Part shown: positions 23,431 through 33,962 of the stretch, piece after piece | How positions within the stretch are numbered: the first letter of the stretch is position 1 | Layout of the letters: each line of letters starts with the position of its first letter | DNA from: Notospermus geniculatus | Lineage: Eukaryota; Nemertea; Pilidiophora; Heteronemertea; Lineidae | Length of the DNA stretch: 64,000 nucleotides | Direction: 5' to 3' | Assembly: GCA_002633025.1 (NCBI GenBank) | Contig: NMRB01000331.1 | Coordinates: 51,551-115,550, forward strand | The notes under the pieces: model-generated | Seen by the model: the letters and a program-made list of their open reading frames with translations, nothing else | What the model was told of the DNA's origin: nothing | Database searches by the model: none | Made by a program: the position numbers and the translations under genes

Positions 23431-23659
23431 ATAAAGATCTTCAGCCTGTGGACACTAGTGACATCACAACTCATGGCAAAAGTCTCCATGGACTGATAAA
23501 AATTCGAAAGTTTGCAATGAGTGGAACATACCAGTCCAATTCTTAAACTTGGAATAGCACAACAAAGTCATGTGACTTTGGATTTGGATGGGTTATTACT
23601 TTATCTCAGATATGCTGTTTTTATGTGAAAAGTTTTATAGTGTGATAATCTCATTTCTT

Positions 23660-23839
23660 CTTTCTTTCAAAGTAGGCTTCGAAAGCAGATTAAAGAATCC
23701 CCTAGACCCAACGGAATCGCCCTTAATTGCAGGCTCAACAAACCGATCCAACGTTCCCACGACGACGAATCCCTTGGACATCCCATCTCAAACAGCTACA
23801 GAAATATTAAGACATCACATTTGCTTTTCAGCAATGTGA
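23660..23839 (+). other. Possible exon (about 60 codons)
   Basis: A pyrimidine-rich tract ending TTTCAAAGTAG (to 23673) could be a splice acceptor. It is followed by an open segment ending at TGA 23837-23839, with a Ser/Thr/Pro-rich peptide including NPLDPTESPLIAGSTNRSN. No family recognised, and a second frame is open over the same span. It may be a 3' exon or chance. Confidence 0.18.
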
Positions 23840-24739
23840 CCTTGGCCTCAATGATAAGATGGCTGCCATCAAAATCTTATAAGGATTCACGCCACGTTGA
23901 CCATATCATTATATTCCTTTTCAGATGACAAGTGAAGGGAAGCTAATATCCACCTTTCAGATCCGATCAGATTTTAAGCTCATCATGTCTTTTGGCATAT
24001 GTTCTTCAAGACCATTACCGTTTCCAAACCAATACTCCTTGTGTTACAAAACTCCCTTATAATGACAAGGTTTGGGTTTTCGATTCTTTGGCCGCAAAGG
24101 TCGGCCCCACCTTGACCAACCCAGGAACGCCCCGTGTTTTAATCGCAGTGAACCTCTTGGAAGTCGCCCTATTAGAAAATTGCTAAAGAAAGCATTGTGA
24201 TTGTTTATGCTGTGTTATTTGTTTGGGCAGCTCCGCTGGAAAATTGCCTGAGATCCCACGACTTTGTGGTGATATAGAGGATGGGGTGTGTTCAAGGTCA
24301 GAGTTCAAAGATATGAAAATTATGAAATCATCGATTTGTAGTTGCATGTTTTGTTCAACGGACGGTGTCGTTCCATCTGTATCTCGTTGGAATTAATGAC
24401 CTGTGTTTTATACTAGGCTACATTTCCAATGAGAGCTGAAGCAAAGAAGGATGTTGAGTTTCAGACCTGCACTTGGCATTTATCCATCAGAAATTAATAC
24501 TTGTATTAATTTTGTGTTTTCTTAGTGAGACTGAAATTTGTGAAGAATATCTGTGGAAGATTTCTTCCGTACATTGTCGCCTAAAATGCGAAAAGCTGTG
24601 AAGAAAATGGTCCCGAGAGTGAAACTAGAGTTTGACTGGATGAAAGTTTCATTTTAGTGGCTGGTTTCTCCTTTGGAAAATCCGTTTTCAGCAGAATGTG
24701 TCATTGCTAATCCATTTCACTGCAAGATCTAGACGATAT

Positions 24740-24943
24740 CCAAAAGAGAAGCACAAATAACGACATACAAAATGATGGTAAAACAGAAAGTCGTCTCCAG
24801 ATCTTGCAAATTTTCGACCCCAACCGGGGTCTTCCTCAGGCACTTTCTAATTTTCTAATAGAAAGTGCCTGAGGAAGACCCCGGTTGGGGTCGTAAATTT
24901 GCAAGATCTGGAGACGACTTTACGTTTTACCATCAAGATGTGG
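24740..24943. mobile_element. Ribozyme-bearing foldback, copy 3
   Basis: The left arm (CCAAAAGAGAAGCACAAATA, then GTCGTCTCCAGATC) and the right arm (GATCTGGAGACGAC) enclose two opposed ribozyme-like cores around a 20-bp centre. The right end is truncated near 24943 and lacks the usual CATTTTGTGTGTC tail. Confidence 0.75.
24788..24848 (-). ncRNA. Hammerhead-ribozyme-like motif (minus strand)
   Basis: On the minus strand: GAAAGTGC, CTGAGGA, extra A, a perfect GACCCC/GGGGTC stem with GGTT loop, GAA, AATTTGCAAGAT (weak stem III), then C before TGGAGACGAC. The opposed plus-strand partner (24861-24922) has GTAA in place of GAAA, so its core is damaged. Confidence 0.4.
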
Positions 24944-26118
24944 AGGAACTGTTTTTCGTCCACAAGACGTACTCATCAGGATGAAATATGTCTATCCCAG
25001 TGAAACGAATACATCACAGGATCAGAACCGTACGTTTGAAAATCTTATAATCGAAGAAAATCCGAGTCAAAGTGAAATCAGTAATCCCTGGTTAATCTGC
25101 GTAGATTTTCTTCGGTTTTTGATTGCGGATATGCGTGCGTTGGTCAGCGATTCCGGAGCCGAGAATTCCCCATACACGCCGAGGGAAATCGTTGCCTGAT
25201 GACAGAGCAAACAGAACGAGAAAATAGCATCATTATGGAGAAATTTAAGGCAATTTGGAGTCGAGTTCATCGTCTGATTGCTCCAGAAATTGTCGATCTT
25301 TCCGCATCAGGACTAGGGCTCTAATCAAGGTGGCCATTACGGTTGGGATTAGACGTCCTACAGTGATCAAGGCGCTTGACTAAAAATCTATTTGAAAACT
25401 AACATTTACTGAGACTGAGATACATGTAGGTCTTAAGATGAAATGCATTAATTTAGTGTCTTCATGATTGGAGGCACAATTACTGGGCATTTGTGATGAT
25501 TGCAACCCCGGGTAACGAGTCGACTAATCACGGTGATTGTGCACGCGCACTATGGCGACCATGATTGTTTCCATGGAGTCAATTACAGTTTGGGTGGGTA
25601 TAAATTCTGGATGGGCATGGCGACTGGGGAGGGGGCCCCTCTTGAGGTGGGTGGATGGGGGAAATGGGGCGAAAGAGGGTGGTTTGGGGTGGAGGGTTTG
25701 TGAGCAATATGTCTCAGATGATGGTGATTTCAGCGATAGCGGTTTTACAAATTATATGACGGATGAGGAATGAACGATGTTTGCAATGGTCCTATACTAT
25801 CCCAAGGGGCATCAAGGCAAATTCGATTCGTACATGTATAGAGTCTAATGCAGGCAAAGGTATTCCACCAGGACTAGCTACGATATGTTGTGCTGGTTCT
25901 GTTAAACTTTCAAATCGAGTACGACCATAAACGTATTACAACATTGTGAAATCATTTGGAAAGGGAATTCCTCCTTTCGAGACTGTTCGACAAGGTTAGC
26001 TAATTTAAAGATAATTTAAAGCAAGGCGTTTCGGAAACCAACATCGCTGATTATGACTTGTCATAGAACTCGATGATTACGTTGGTAAAAAGGAAGGAGG
26101 TTTTTCTCATTCTCCAAT
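24944..26118. other. unassigned intergenic stretch
   Basis: Frames at 24981-25199 and 25500-25773 have no recognised motif. 25620-25700 is G-rich (runs of GGGG), possibly quadruplex-forming, but not a gene. Confidence 0.3.
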
Positions 26119-26204
26119 AGCAGGGCTTCGGTCTCGCTCTATACACTCGCCACAAGTGTGAGTGGATGAAAGGAAGCGAGTAAAAACCCTGCTGGGGAGT
26201 GTGC
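26119..26204. mobile_element. Small inverted-repeat element, copy 1 (with 44.9 kb)
   Basis: AGCAGGGCTTCGGTCTCGCTC on the left and GAAGCGAGTAAAAACCCTGCT on the right are imperfect complements around ACACTCGCCACAAGTGTG. A related copy lies at 44904-45002. Confidence 0.6.
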
Positions 26205-26361
26205 CTTTTCTTGGATCTGTATTTGTGCACTTACTCGAACTTTTTGACATTTACAACTCAAATCAAATTGGCATCATTTGATAAATAATGATAATGAAAT
26301 GATAAGGTTTCACCACTTCTAGCTTCATTAATTTAAAAGGTTCTGCAACAAAACAAAAGCT

Positions 26362-26458
26362 GAAAATTACCTAATAACCAAAATGACATTTAAGGCTTAC
26401 GTTCTTGTACTTACGAGAACGTAAGCCTGAATGTCATTTTGGTTATTAGGTAATTTTC
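26362..26458. repeat. 97-nt near-perfect hairpin
   Basis: GAAAATTACCTAATAACCAA and onward to about 26405 pairs with the complement ending at 26458. Arms are about 43 bp with one or two differences, around a loop containing TGTACTTAC. A minimal foldback element or structured transcript. Confidence 0.85.
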
Positions 26459-26832
26459 AAGTAAGTAAAAATATCTGCTATGGTATCATCAATTCGTGAC
26501 CATTATAGTAATCGCCGACTGTTGAAAACAATCGCATTAGTGTGGTTAAGAGAAATAAAAATATATTCATAATCATTGCTCAAGGCGACGCTTTGTCTAT
26601 TGTGTGAACTTTATAGTTAACAGGTGAAGCCGTTGGGCGTGTCCCTATGCGAAAGGGTTCGGCTTTTCCACCAGTTGAGCACGCCCCTCCTCTGTTAACC
26701 TGTGGTATCAGACTCGGGCCTGCAAATCATTCGCCACTAAAAATTAAAAATAAAGACAAGCAAAAAAAACAATGAATAGGCCTAAATGTTATATGGAGGC
26801 ATGCCAGCTTAGCCTTGTAATTTGCCCTTAAT

Positions 26833-27127
26833 CAGGAGCCTGGTGGTGTAGTGGTCCGGGGCTTCGGCTAGCGGTCAGAGGGCCCCGGGTTCGAATCCCA
26901 CTGGGCGTGAGACTTTGGTCAAGTCTCTTTGCCTCACTGGCCTCTCTCCACCCAGGTGTATAAATCGGTACCGGTCGGAAATGCTCGATTGTAGCGCTGA
27001 ATGGGCAGCTCATCTGAGTTCTACTGAAAGGTTTCAGGACAGACTGGGGTTAAAGCGTAAAGTCGGATGAGAACCTCTACCGTAGTTGATATCAGACTAT
27101 AAACCCAAACTTTAACTTTAACTTTTT
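26833..27127 (+). mobile_element. tRNA-derived SINE, near full length
   Basis: The head has an A-box-like TGGTGTAGTGG (26844-26854) and a B-box GGTTCGAATCC (26888-26898). The body carries CTCCACCCAGGTGTATAAAT, and a short tandem tail of CTTTAA units ends near 27127. The order (pol III head, unrelated body, simple tail) is that of a tRNA-derived SINE mobilised by a LINE. The head looks most like a Glu/Asp/Gly-type tRNA, but I cannot assign the parent tRNA firmly. Confidence 0.8.
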
Positions 27128-27137
27128 AATCAGCAAC

Positions 27138-27208
27138 TGGAAGTTGACTTCTTGATACATGTATTTGTCATTTTGTGTGTCAATTTTTGTGCTTTCTCGT
27201 TCTTTGGA
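27138..27208 (+). mobile_element. 71-bp insertion of the ribozyme-bearing family with 13-bp TSD
   Basis: The insert starts TGGAAGTTGACTTCTTGATA and ends TTCTTTGGA, matching 15353-15417. It is flanked by the 13-bp direct repeat TTTAATCAGCAAC (27125-27137 and 27209-27221). Its 5' end coincides, within one base, with the predicted hammerhead cleavage site in the longer copies (C before TGG). This is what reverse transcription and integration of a self-cleaved RNA would leave. Confidence 0.75.
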
Positions 27209-27221
27209 TTTAATCAGCAAC

Positions 27222-27630
27222 GGGTGTGTTTGATGTTTGGAACAGCCTCCAGCACCCAGCAGCCATGACACTCAACGTTTGTTCTTCAGAGTAAATTCCA
27301 GCTTCAGACATATCATCGTATGAGAATTTGTTTTGAAATAACCCTTATTCATATCCAAACGCCTCATGCCTGCGGCTAGGTATTCGTAAAAAGTAACCAT
27401 AGCCATTGTGATAGTGATTTCCAAAAGAATAATCCTTGATGTTTAGTGGTAATAAGTATACAGTTGTTAAAGAAGGAAATTCAATTTAACGAAATGATTA
27501 TCTCTAAATGAGGATGATATTTGTGCATTTTGATTCTGTTTACGGTAATGATTGTTTAGGCCCTAGGCGTCGTAAGAATGCCAGCAGAAGGAACGTACAG
27601 TAGCCTTTCTGTCAGTGAGCAGACGGATAC
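27222..27630. other. unassigned intergenic stretch
   Basis: No feature supported. Confidence 0.4.
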
Positions 27631-27787
27631 TAGGGAGATTTAGAAATCAAACGATACACGTTAACTTTACGACAACGTGATTTTTCATACTGCGAATTCA
27701 CCAGATTACATTTACATTTACATTTTCGGTACAAAAATAATGTTGTCGTAAAGCTAACGTTTATCGTTTGATTTCTTAAACTCCCCA
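27631..27787. mobile_element. MITE of the GGTTTAGAAATCAAACG family, copy 1
   Basis: Left end TAGGGAGATTTAGAAATCAA and right end TTGATTTCTTAAACTCCCC are inverted. Arms continue with GTTAACTTTACGACAACG. A second copy, in the opposite orientation, lies at 28990-29152. Confidence 0.8.
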
Positions 27788-27865
27788 TTGTTACAAATGT
27801 TTTCACGACCGATGCTAAGGGAGGCCTATTATACAACATCTGACATTTGCAGAGACTGAAAATAT

Positions 27866-27990
27866 AGGGCCATATTCATGAAGGGTGTTCAAGACTTAGA
27901 GGCGTGTAACTTCACCAAATGCACACACTTCCACCACGCATTTGACGAAGTACACGCGTCTAAGTCTAAAAGACCCTTTATGAATATGGC
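27866..27990. mobile_element. Short MITE of the GGGCCATATTC type
   Basis: Ends AGGGCCATATTCATGAAGGG and CCCTTTATGAATATGGCCC pair imperfectly. The inner words TTAGAGGCGTGTAACTTC and its partner also pair. It shares its terminus with 16298-16698. Confidence 0.75.
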
Positions 27991-28989
27991 CCGTACTGGC
28001 AGTCTTTTGGGGAGAGAGACAAATTTCGCGTCTTTCACGTCTCGCGAGATTTGTCGAGACAGAAACATTAGAATTTTTAAAAAAACACTCTAATAAATGT
28101 TTAGTGACCTTCCTAGAGCTGTGTGAAATTAGATTTCACGCGGCGATTCGACCTCAAATGTACAGGCAGTGTATTACTGTAGGCCTACTTAGCCCACCTG
28201 TTAAGCCGAGATTGGTTGAGGCCAACGTCATCTTTAGAACATGTATAAGACACAGGTTAAGCAATGCAGAGTTACATGTACACTGAACAACAGATAAGTG
28301 TACTTACCATCATATAAGATTCGATATGAAATATACAGACGGGGGTCAATGTTACTTCTAGGAGCACAATCCTTGCAGAATAACAAAATCCATCGACCTT
28401 TGCTGCATTTTCAACATTTCACACATTTTCACTTTCAACATCGTCTTTATTTTTCATATCAAAATATTGTCGATGTCAGCATTATTTTTTCCCATCACAA
28501 GATCTTCACACTTTTAATTTTAAATCTCATGACTTGAAAAGAAAATATCTCTATCAAAGGTGATTTAGGCCTCGCCCATTAGGACAACGGATTTAACCAT
28601 CACATGGTCTTTATTTTTTTAACATCCGTCAACACAGCATTCATCAAACTGTTCTTTAATTGGACATAATTAATCAATAAGGTTGTATTTCAAAGACATC
28701 TTCTTAAGATAGGAGGGAACAAACTTTGTGAAAAGTTGCATCCTAAATTATACCCTTGATTAAAATCAATAGAGTGATTTTATTTTTGAATTTTGATTAT
28801 ATGATTCTTCTTCGCAAGGTTATGGTGAGGGGTCAGTCAATATTTTGAAGAAAAAAAGAAATTTATTTCTGTAGTTTTAAAAACCGTGATATTTTACGTT
28901 TTACAAAAATGATATAAAGATACATGTTTAAAGCCAGTATTATTTCAAGAAATCGCTAAAAGTGAAGTTTAGGTATCCCACTCTTATAA
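27991..28989. other. unassigned intergenic stretch
   Basis: AT-rich, with no coding or RNA signal found. Confidence 0.4.
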
Positions 28990-29152
28990 TAGGAAGGTTT
29001 AGAAATCAAACGATAAACATAAATGTTAACGACAACGTTATTTTTGTACCGAAAATGCAATATAAAACCTGGTTAATGTGTGGTATGAAAAATAACGTTG
29101 TCGTAAAGTTTAGGTTTATCGTTTGATTTCTAAACCTCCCTATTATATAAGT
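28990..29152. mobile_element. MITE of the GGTTTAGAAATCAAACG family, copy 2
   Basis: Termini TAGGAAGGTTTAGAAATCAA and TTGATTTCTAAACCTCCCTA, about 163 bp. The interior word TTTTTGTACCGAAAATG is the reverse complement of that in copy 1. Confidence 0.85.
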
Positions 29153-30058
29153 TCTTTACATTATCACCCCAGTCTCTCTAGAAACCTTCCTGGGGAACTC
29201 AAGGAGCTGTAGTTCAGCCCTCACTTCGTCCTTTGAGCCAGATGGAAGTACAGCCCATAACCTGAAAGCCGTCACAGGAGATGTACAGTTCATAAACAAT
29301 GCCAACTCGACAAAACACAGATGAAAATACAAATAAAAGAAAGATATTCTCCATGAACATATTGCAAAGACAAAATATCAATTTGTTTCACCATTAATCA
29401 TCTTTATACCATACGCATTTTGACAAAGTGTTCCGATCATGTTTTAATCTCGAAGCCACGCAGTCACTCTCTGGGGATATCACCGCATTGTTCATCCTGG
29501 TTACTAACGAGAGAAAATCGTGCTCACGAATTTACCTAACGAAGTATGGTAATTGTATATAAATTACACAGTACAGTGAAGTGCGTGAGGCCAAACCACG
29601 CGATCAAGGGCAATTTGACAGGAAACAGCGGTTCTGTGTCGTCATCATTGTGAGGTTAATTACAAGCTGTCGTAACGAAGGCTTGGATAAGTGTCCGGGG
29701 ATCATCAATTACCACGTCCTCCGTGACCTGACGTGGATGATACCCATTGTCTTTTGGATAGTAACCGATGCAAACGCACATGGTGATTTTTTGAAATCGG
29801 AAAAATGCAAATTGGTTGCTGTTTGGGTGCAGTGGCTTACAGACTAGAAACCATTTTGCACAGAACCACGTAAGCCATGACAAAGGCATATGCATGTCCT
29901 ACATTGTTCAGTGCATGATCAACGACGCCTATGCACTTGTTATGACTCAGTGTTGCGGGGTCACTAGGGGGTGGTGAGGAAGGGCCTATTAATTTCCATA
30001 ATGGATACACAGCAATACACAGAATCGCAGTTGTAAGGCCACAGAAGTCTGCCACACT
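29153..30058. other. unassigned stretch, possible regulatory DNA
   Basis: Overlapping short frames without motifs. A perfect octamer, ATGCAAAT, occurs near 29805-29812, a POU-factor site by textbook consensus, but one word is weak evidence. Confidence 0.2.
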
Positions 30059-30262
30059 GAAAAACGTTTCTTCGCCAAAATGACGAACTTAGGTTGTTTT
30101 CATTATCACCAAACTGAGTATCTAAATTCGTCAAAATGGCAAGTCCAGGTTCGTCATTTTGACCATGACTTGTCGTACCATGACTTGTCATTTTGACGAA
30201 TTTAATAGATACTCAGTTTGGTGGTGGAAAACGAACCAAAGTTCGTCATTTCGATGAAGAAA
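30059..30262. mobile_element. Foldback element built of CGTCATTTTGAC words
   Basis: Arms (TTCTTCGCCAAAATGACGAA on the left, TTCGTCATTTCGATGAAGAA on the right) pair across about 200 bp, including CCAAACTGAGTATCTAAATT and its complement. TTCGTCAAAATG or its complement recurs at least four times. Confidence 0.75.
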
Positions 30263-30267
30263 AGTTT

Positions 30268-30560
30268 GTTGGTGATGGTCGGCATTGCTGACCACACAGC
30301 AGGGTGCTGATATCTTCGAATCGGAGGCCTGACACCGACGCTTTTGATACGATCATGTTGGAGGAGCTAGATCCCAGTGGCAGAGCCATGTCTCTGTGCC
30401 CTCACAGAGGACTGGCATTGCCGAGGTCCAGCTTCTCCTGTTGGTGATGGTCGGCATTGCTGACCACAAAACAGGCTGTTGATGTCTTCGAATCAAGTCC
30501 TGTCACTGGCGTTAGAGAGACAGATTCCACTGGCAAAGCCGGGCGTATGTGATCTTACAA
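30268..30560 (+). repeat. Two-copy 172-bp direct repeat
   Basis: GTTGGTGATGGTCGGCATTG begins both units, at about 30268 and 30440. Each continues through TCTTCGAATC and a later CCCAGTGGCAGAGCC or CCACTGGCAAAGCC. The units are diverged. Confidence 0.75.
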
Positions 30561-30627
30561 CAACTGCAATTTTGGTGTAGCCTATGTAATGTGCGTTCAT
30601 CTGAGTAAGTTGAAATTCTCGTATACT

Positions 30628-31032
30628 AAGGACATTTGACAACGATAGCTCCGCAATGGCTGGGTCAAATTTGACGAAACATACGTCAATCGACTTGTCT
30701 TTCTTTCCGGTATCTTTCTGCTACCTTCATTTTTCGCGTAAGGCCGACATAACGGATCCCTGTCTCAAAACCCACTTCATTTCGCCATGGTGTTCAGTGC
30801 AGTTTACACGTGTGCGATGCATTTCGTCATTTCAAAATGGCCGCCATTTCGGCCGTCAACACAAACTGTGATTTGCGAAGGAACTTTTTTCTGTCACGTT
30901 TTGCGGGAAAATGACAATGATGATGGCTGTAGCGCCAAAAAAGACAAATCGATTGATGTATATGTCAAATTTGACCCAGCCGTTGCGGAGCTATCGTCGA
31001 TAAAACCTCGCGCCACTCGAAACTGGAATGGA
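30628..31032. mobile_element. Foldback element, family of 14.0 kb, copy 2 (opposite orientation)
   Basis: Terminal arms contain GCTGGGTCAAATTTGAC and its complement near each end. The centre (ATTTCAAAATGGCCGCCATT, GACATAACGGATCCCTG) is the reverse complement of the centre at 14060-14290. Confidence 0.8.
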
Positions 31033-31851
31033 GAGCAGTCCCGATCATGCGCATCTTGACTAATCAAGGCCTCCGGTCACTCCGCCCTTCGAACTACGCT
31101 CCCTTCACCCTTGACGACCACCGTTTGTCATCCTGCTCGCAGACAGGTCGTTCTATGGACCGCACACACCCCCACCACTGTCAATGGTGTAATCCAATGT
31201 TTTGTGAATAAAACATGCATTAACGTATTAGATTATTCTTCATTTTGAGATTTTCATCGATCCAAACCTCACAATGTTCCTATCTTCGTCATAAACCGCG
31301 CTTTCAGTAACGTTTGGCTGCTTCAGCCGCCACGCTCATGGGCGGCAAATGCGAGCGATAAATACTACGGTGGTCGGCAAGGGTGGATGGAGCGATAGTA
31401 GGAGTGACAGGAAACCTTGGTTGGGCAAGATGGATCATGCGATAAGGGGTTTAGTTGACCACATTCTGAGGCTCACTTTGTTGAGGATTCTGCTGAGCAA
31501 TGCATAGGCCTAGCAGAGGATTTTCATCATTTGGGAGCTCAGTAAGTGATCGAGATGAGACCACTGGGAAATCTCGCAGACATGAGTTGCTATGTGTGCC
31601 GCCAGCTTCGTACCAGACGTGGGGAGACTATACGTGTGAAAGATCGATGTCTTCTCGAGACTAGATTACGGGTGTTGTTTTAGTCGCATCACGAAGTTAA
31701 TTCTCCTGATTTGGTATCATCGCAGTCAAAGTGGGCAGGCCGTGGTTCGCTTTGCCAGTAAATTAAGTCACCTTCTCAATTAATCTTTCAGCGAGACAAA
31801 CAGGGAGCAGTTTAGTCATTTTTTCATGTGCCATGCAAGTCAGAGCGGCAA
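31033..31851. other. unassigned intergenic stretch
   Basis: Moderately GC. No coding frame or structure supported. Confidence 0.35.
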
Positions 31852-32340
31852 CCGGAAAAAAACGCTGACTATCGCCTAGTGCGATTTTTAAGATTACCAA
31901 CGATAAACTTTACCAATAATAAAACTAAGTGACAAAATTGTACTTAAAGGTGCTCTAGTTCGAATTGTAAACATTATGGTGTGCCACCTATTGTCAACTT
32001 CTAGTACTAACAAATCAGATAAAATTTAATTAAATCGCGCCTTTCACAACTTTTTGTTTGTTTTTGAGCGTAAAATCATAAATATATTTCAGTTACAAGA
32101 ATATTTATCAAGATAGATATAAAAATAGATAACATTAATGTTTTGGTATACATGGTGCTGCCACCTGTCAGAGGAAAAATAACTATTATAATCAACCATG
32201 TAAATAAACAAACCGTAATGTTTACAATTCGAACTAGAGCACCTTTAACTATTTCACTGGAAAAAAAACTCTGACTGTATCGCCTAGTGTGATTTTTTAA
32301 GATCAGCCACGATAAACTTAGCAATAATAAAACTAACATG
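31852..32340. repeat. Diverged direct repeats flanking a MITE
   Basis: 31852-31935 and 32256-32337 are direct copies (GACTATCGCCTAGTGCGATT compared with GACTGTATCGCCTAGTGTGA, then ACGATAAACTT and CAATAATAAAACTAA). Between them sits the inverted-repeat element 31944-32248. Confidence 0.8.
31944..32248. mobile_element. MITE with TTAAAGGTGCTCTAGTTCG termini
   Basis: The left end TTAAAGGTGCTCTAGTTCGA and the right end ACTAGAGCACCTTTAA are perfect complements. Pairing continues through AATTGTAAACATTA. 305 bp, noncoding. A hydrophobic minus-strand frame across it is a by-product of AT-rich sequence. Confidence 0.85.
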
Positions 32341-32924
32341 GCATATAATACTTAAACCATTTTCATTGGTTGGCAACACCTTGCTCAATAGGCCACCTTC
32401 ACACATGCACGGGTGACAGGCATCATGTTTTTTGCCTTCACTTTAAAGGGAATTAGCCGTGGCAGTCAAAAATGACACTAAGAATAATTTCGTGACCCAC
32501 GAAATTCACAATTTCAAAATAACAAATTTCCTATTTTAGCGGGTTACATCCCTAGGTGATCCTAGATTTGCAGTAGACAGTGTGCTAAAAGAAAAAAAAA
32601 ATGACACAACGCATCAAATACACAGATTTTTAAAGGCTATAACCAGCTGCTACGTGAGATGTTTGTATTGGCTACAACAAGATTCTTTATCAAACACACG
32701 CAGAAAAAACTAAGAACTGATCATGGTATTTGCAAACATGACGGGTGGTCAGCTCCTGTCAAAGCTGTTGATTATCATTTGTCTATTAATAGGGTCACAT
32801 TTTGATTATACACCGCTTGCTAGGCCCGTGTCGTTCATTATCTACATACATGCATCAACAGCGATCAGATGTAACAGCTGCGATCGGCCATTTGTGAGGC
32901 TTTGTTGACATCCGGGCATCCAGC
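32341..32924. other. unassigned intergenic stretch
   Basis: Contains a short palindromic AATTTCGTGACCCACGAAATT near 32490. Nothing else. Confidence 0.35.
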
Positions 32925-33227
32925 ATGGCGGCCGGCCTTCCACTGACTTTTCACACCACGGTGCAAAGAATCGTCGATAATCATAACATGGCTTTGACGG
33001 GAATGTACAAGCTGTTGTGCATTGCCTCGGGCTTGGGGCACATTGCCACAGACCGCCCGAGGTTTTTTCGTGGAAGGGTGAACGGCTGGTATGGCGTGTT
33101 GCGACTTCTGTTCGGTCAGAGAGCACCGTGGGCTTTTGGTCGCGGGTTCGACCCTAGGCCCGTTTCCACTAACGCGGATTCCGTTTCCGGCGAGCGAAGC
33201 GGTTTTCACAGGCATTGGGAAAATTAG
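32925..33227 (+). CDS. Uncertain 100-codon open frame, possible first exon
   Basis: The frame starts at an ATGGCGGCC context (YY1-like start word common at first exons) and begins MAAGLPLTFHTTVQRIV. The first 51 codons look protein-like and could end at a donor-like GTGAAC at 33078. The 3' part overlaps a tRNA-like B-box (33145-33154), so it is more likely repeat than protein. No family is recognised. It could be a genuine first exon or only a CpG-rich chance frame. Confidence 0.2.
   Translation: MAAGLPLTFHTTVQRIVDNHNMALTGMYKLLCIASGLGHIATDRPRFFRGRVNGWYGVLRLLFGQRAPWAFGRGFDPRPVSTNADSVSGERSGFHRHWEN
33085..33172 (+). repeat. tRNA-like fragment with pol III B-box
   Basis: GGTTCGACCC at 33145-33154 sits in a CGCGGGTTCGACCCTAGG context like the T-arm of a tRNA. 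The rest does not fold into a full tRNA by eye. Probably a SINE head or tRNA relic. Confidence 0.35.
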
Positions 33228-33236
33228 CACGCCATG

Positions 33237-33569
33237 CACTGTTAGAAATAACAGAAGATTTTACAGAAAATCTGTGCAGCAGAGTCTCCAGGACGGTTCT
33301 GTAAAATTACAGACCTGATCTGTAAAATTACAAACTTAAATAAATGTCAACAGAGATTTGACTGGAGGCTGACCAAATTATATTTTCATACTGCCCTCAG
33401 AAGGCATCATTATGGGATGTCCAATGGAGTCCAACCAATACAGGAAAACATGAATCATACCATGAAAAAATTATGTAAATTTACAGAAAGTGCTGGGGAC
33501 TCTGCTGCAGGGAATTTCTGTAAAATTACTGCAGAATTACCACTGTAAATTTAATAATTTCTAACAGTG
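33237..33569. mobile_element. MITE with CACTGTTAGAAAT termini, copy 1
   Basis: Left end CACTGTTAGAAATAACAGAA and right end ATTTCTAACAGTG are inverted, with an interior of TACAG/CTGTA words. Copy 2 at 57190-57521 matches along its whole length (ATACTGCCCTCAGAAGGCAT is shared). Confidence 0.9.
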
Positions 33570-33616
33570 TGTACTGTTGAGCCATCGAAAGATTATCCAC
33601 AACCCTGTGAACAGCA

Positions 33617-33871
33617 CCAGGACATCAGCAAAGTTACGGACCCGCAGGACTGACTGTTGCCTTGTGGGAAAAAGTACCAGAGTAGCCAATAGTTCAGTGG
33701 AGTGCACCGGATGCACGGTACCCGTGGATTTGGTACATGTTGATGTTAACAGTAAGCCCGCCGCGTTGGCAACGTCAGCCCAGATTTCTGGTTTCTAATG
33801 CAATGAATAAGTCAGGAGATTTACGAGTTATGGCCCTAAATCGTGTTATCGTTGCAAATTTATCAAAAGAT
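33617..33871 (+). repeat. Segmental duplication, unit 1
   Basis: 255 bp, nearly identical to 33963-34226: CCAGGACATCAGCAAAGTTA at the start, TGCAAATTTATCAAAAGAT at the end, with only a few substitutions between them. Confidence 0.95.
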
Positions 33872-33962
33872 ACATCTCCCTTAAGTTAAGATTTCCACTT
33901 TAGTGGTGGTTTGAGGGAATCCCTTGGGATTTTCATACTTAAGTAGTTTTATGCATATGGCC

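Noticed and set aside
32076-32339. Hydrophobic minus-strand frame resembling a membrane protein
   Set aside because: It lies across a MITE and its flanking repeats, and AT-rich DNA yields Leu/Ile-rich peptides by chance.
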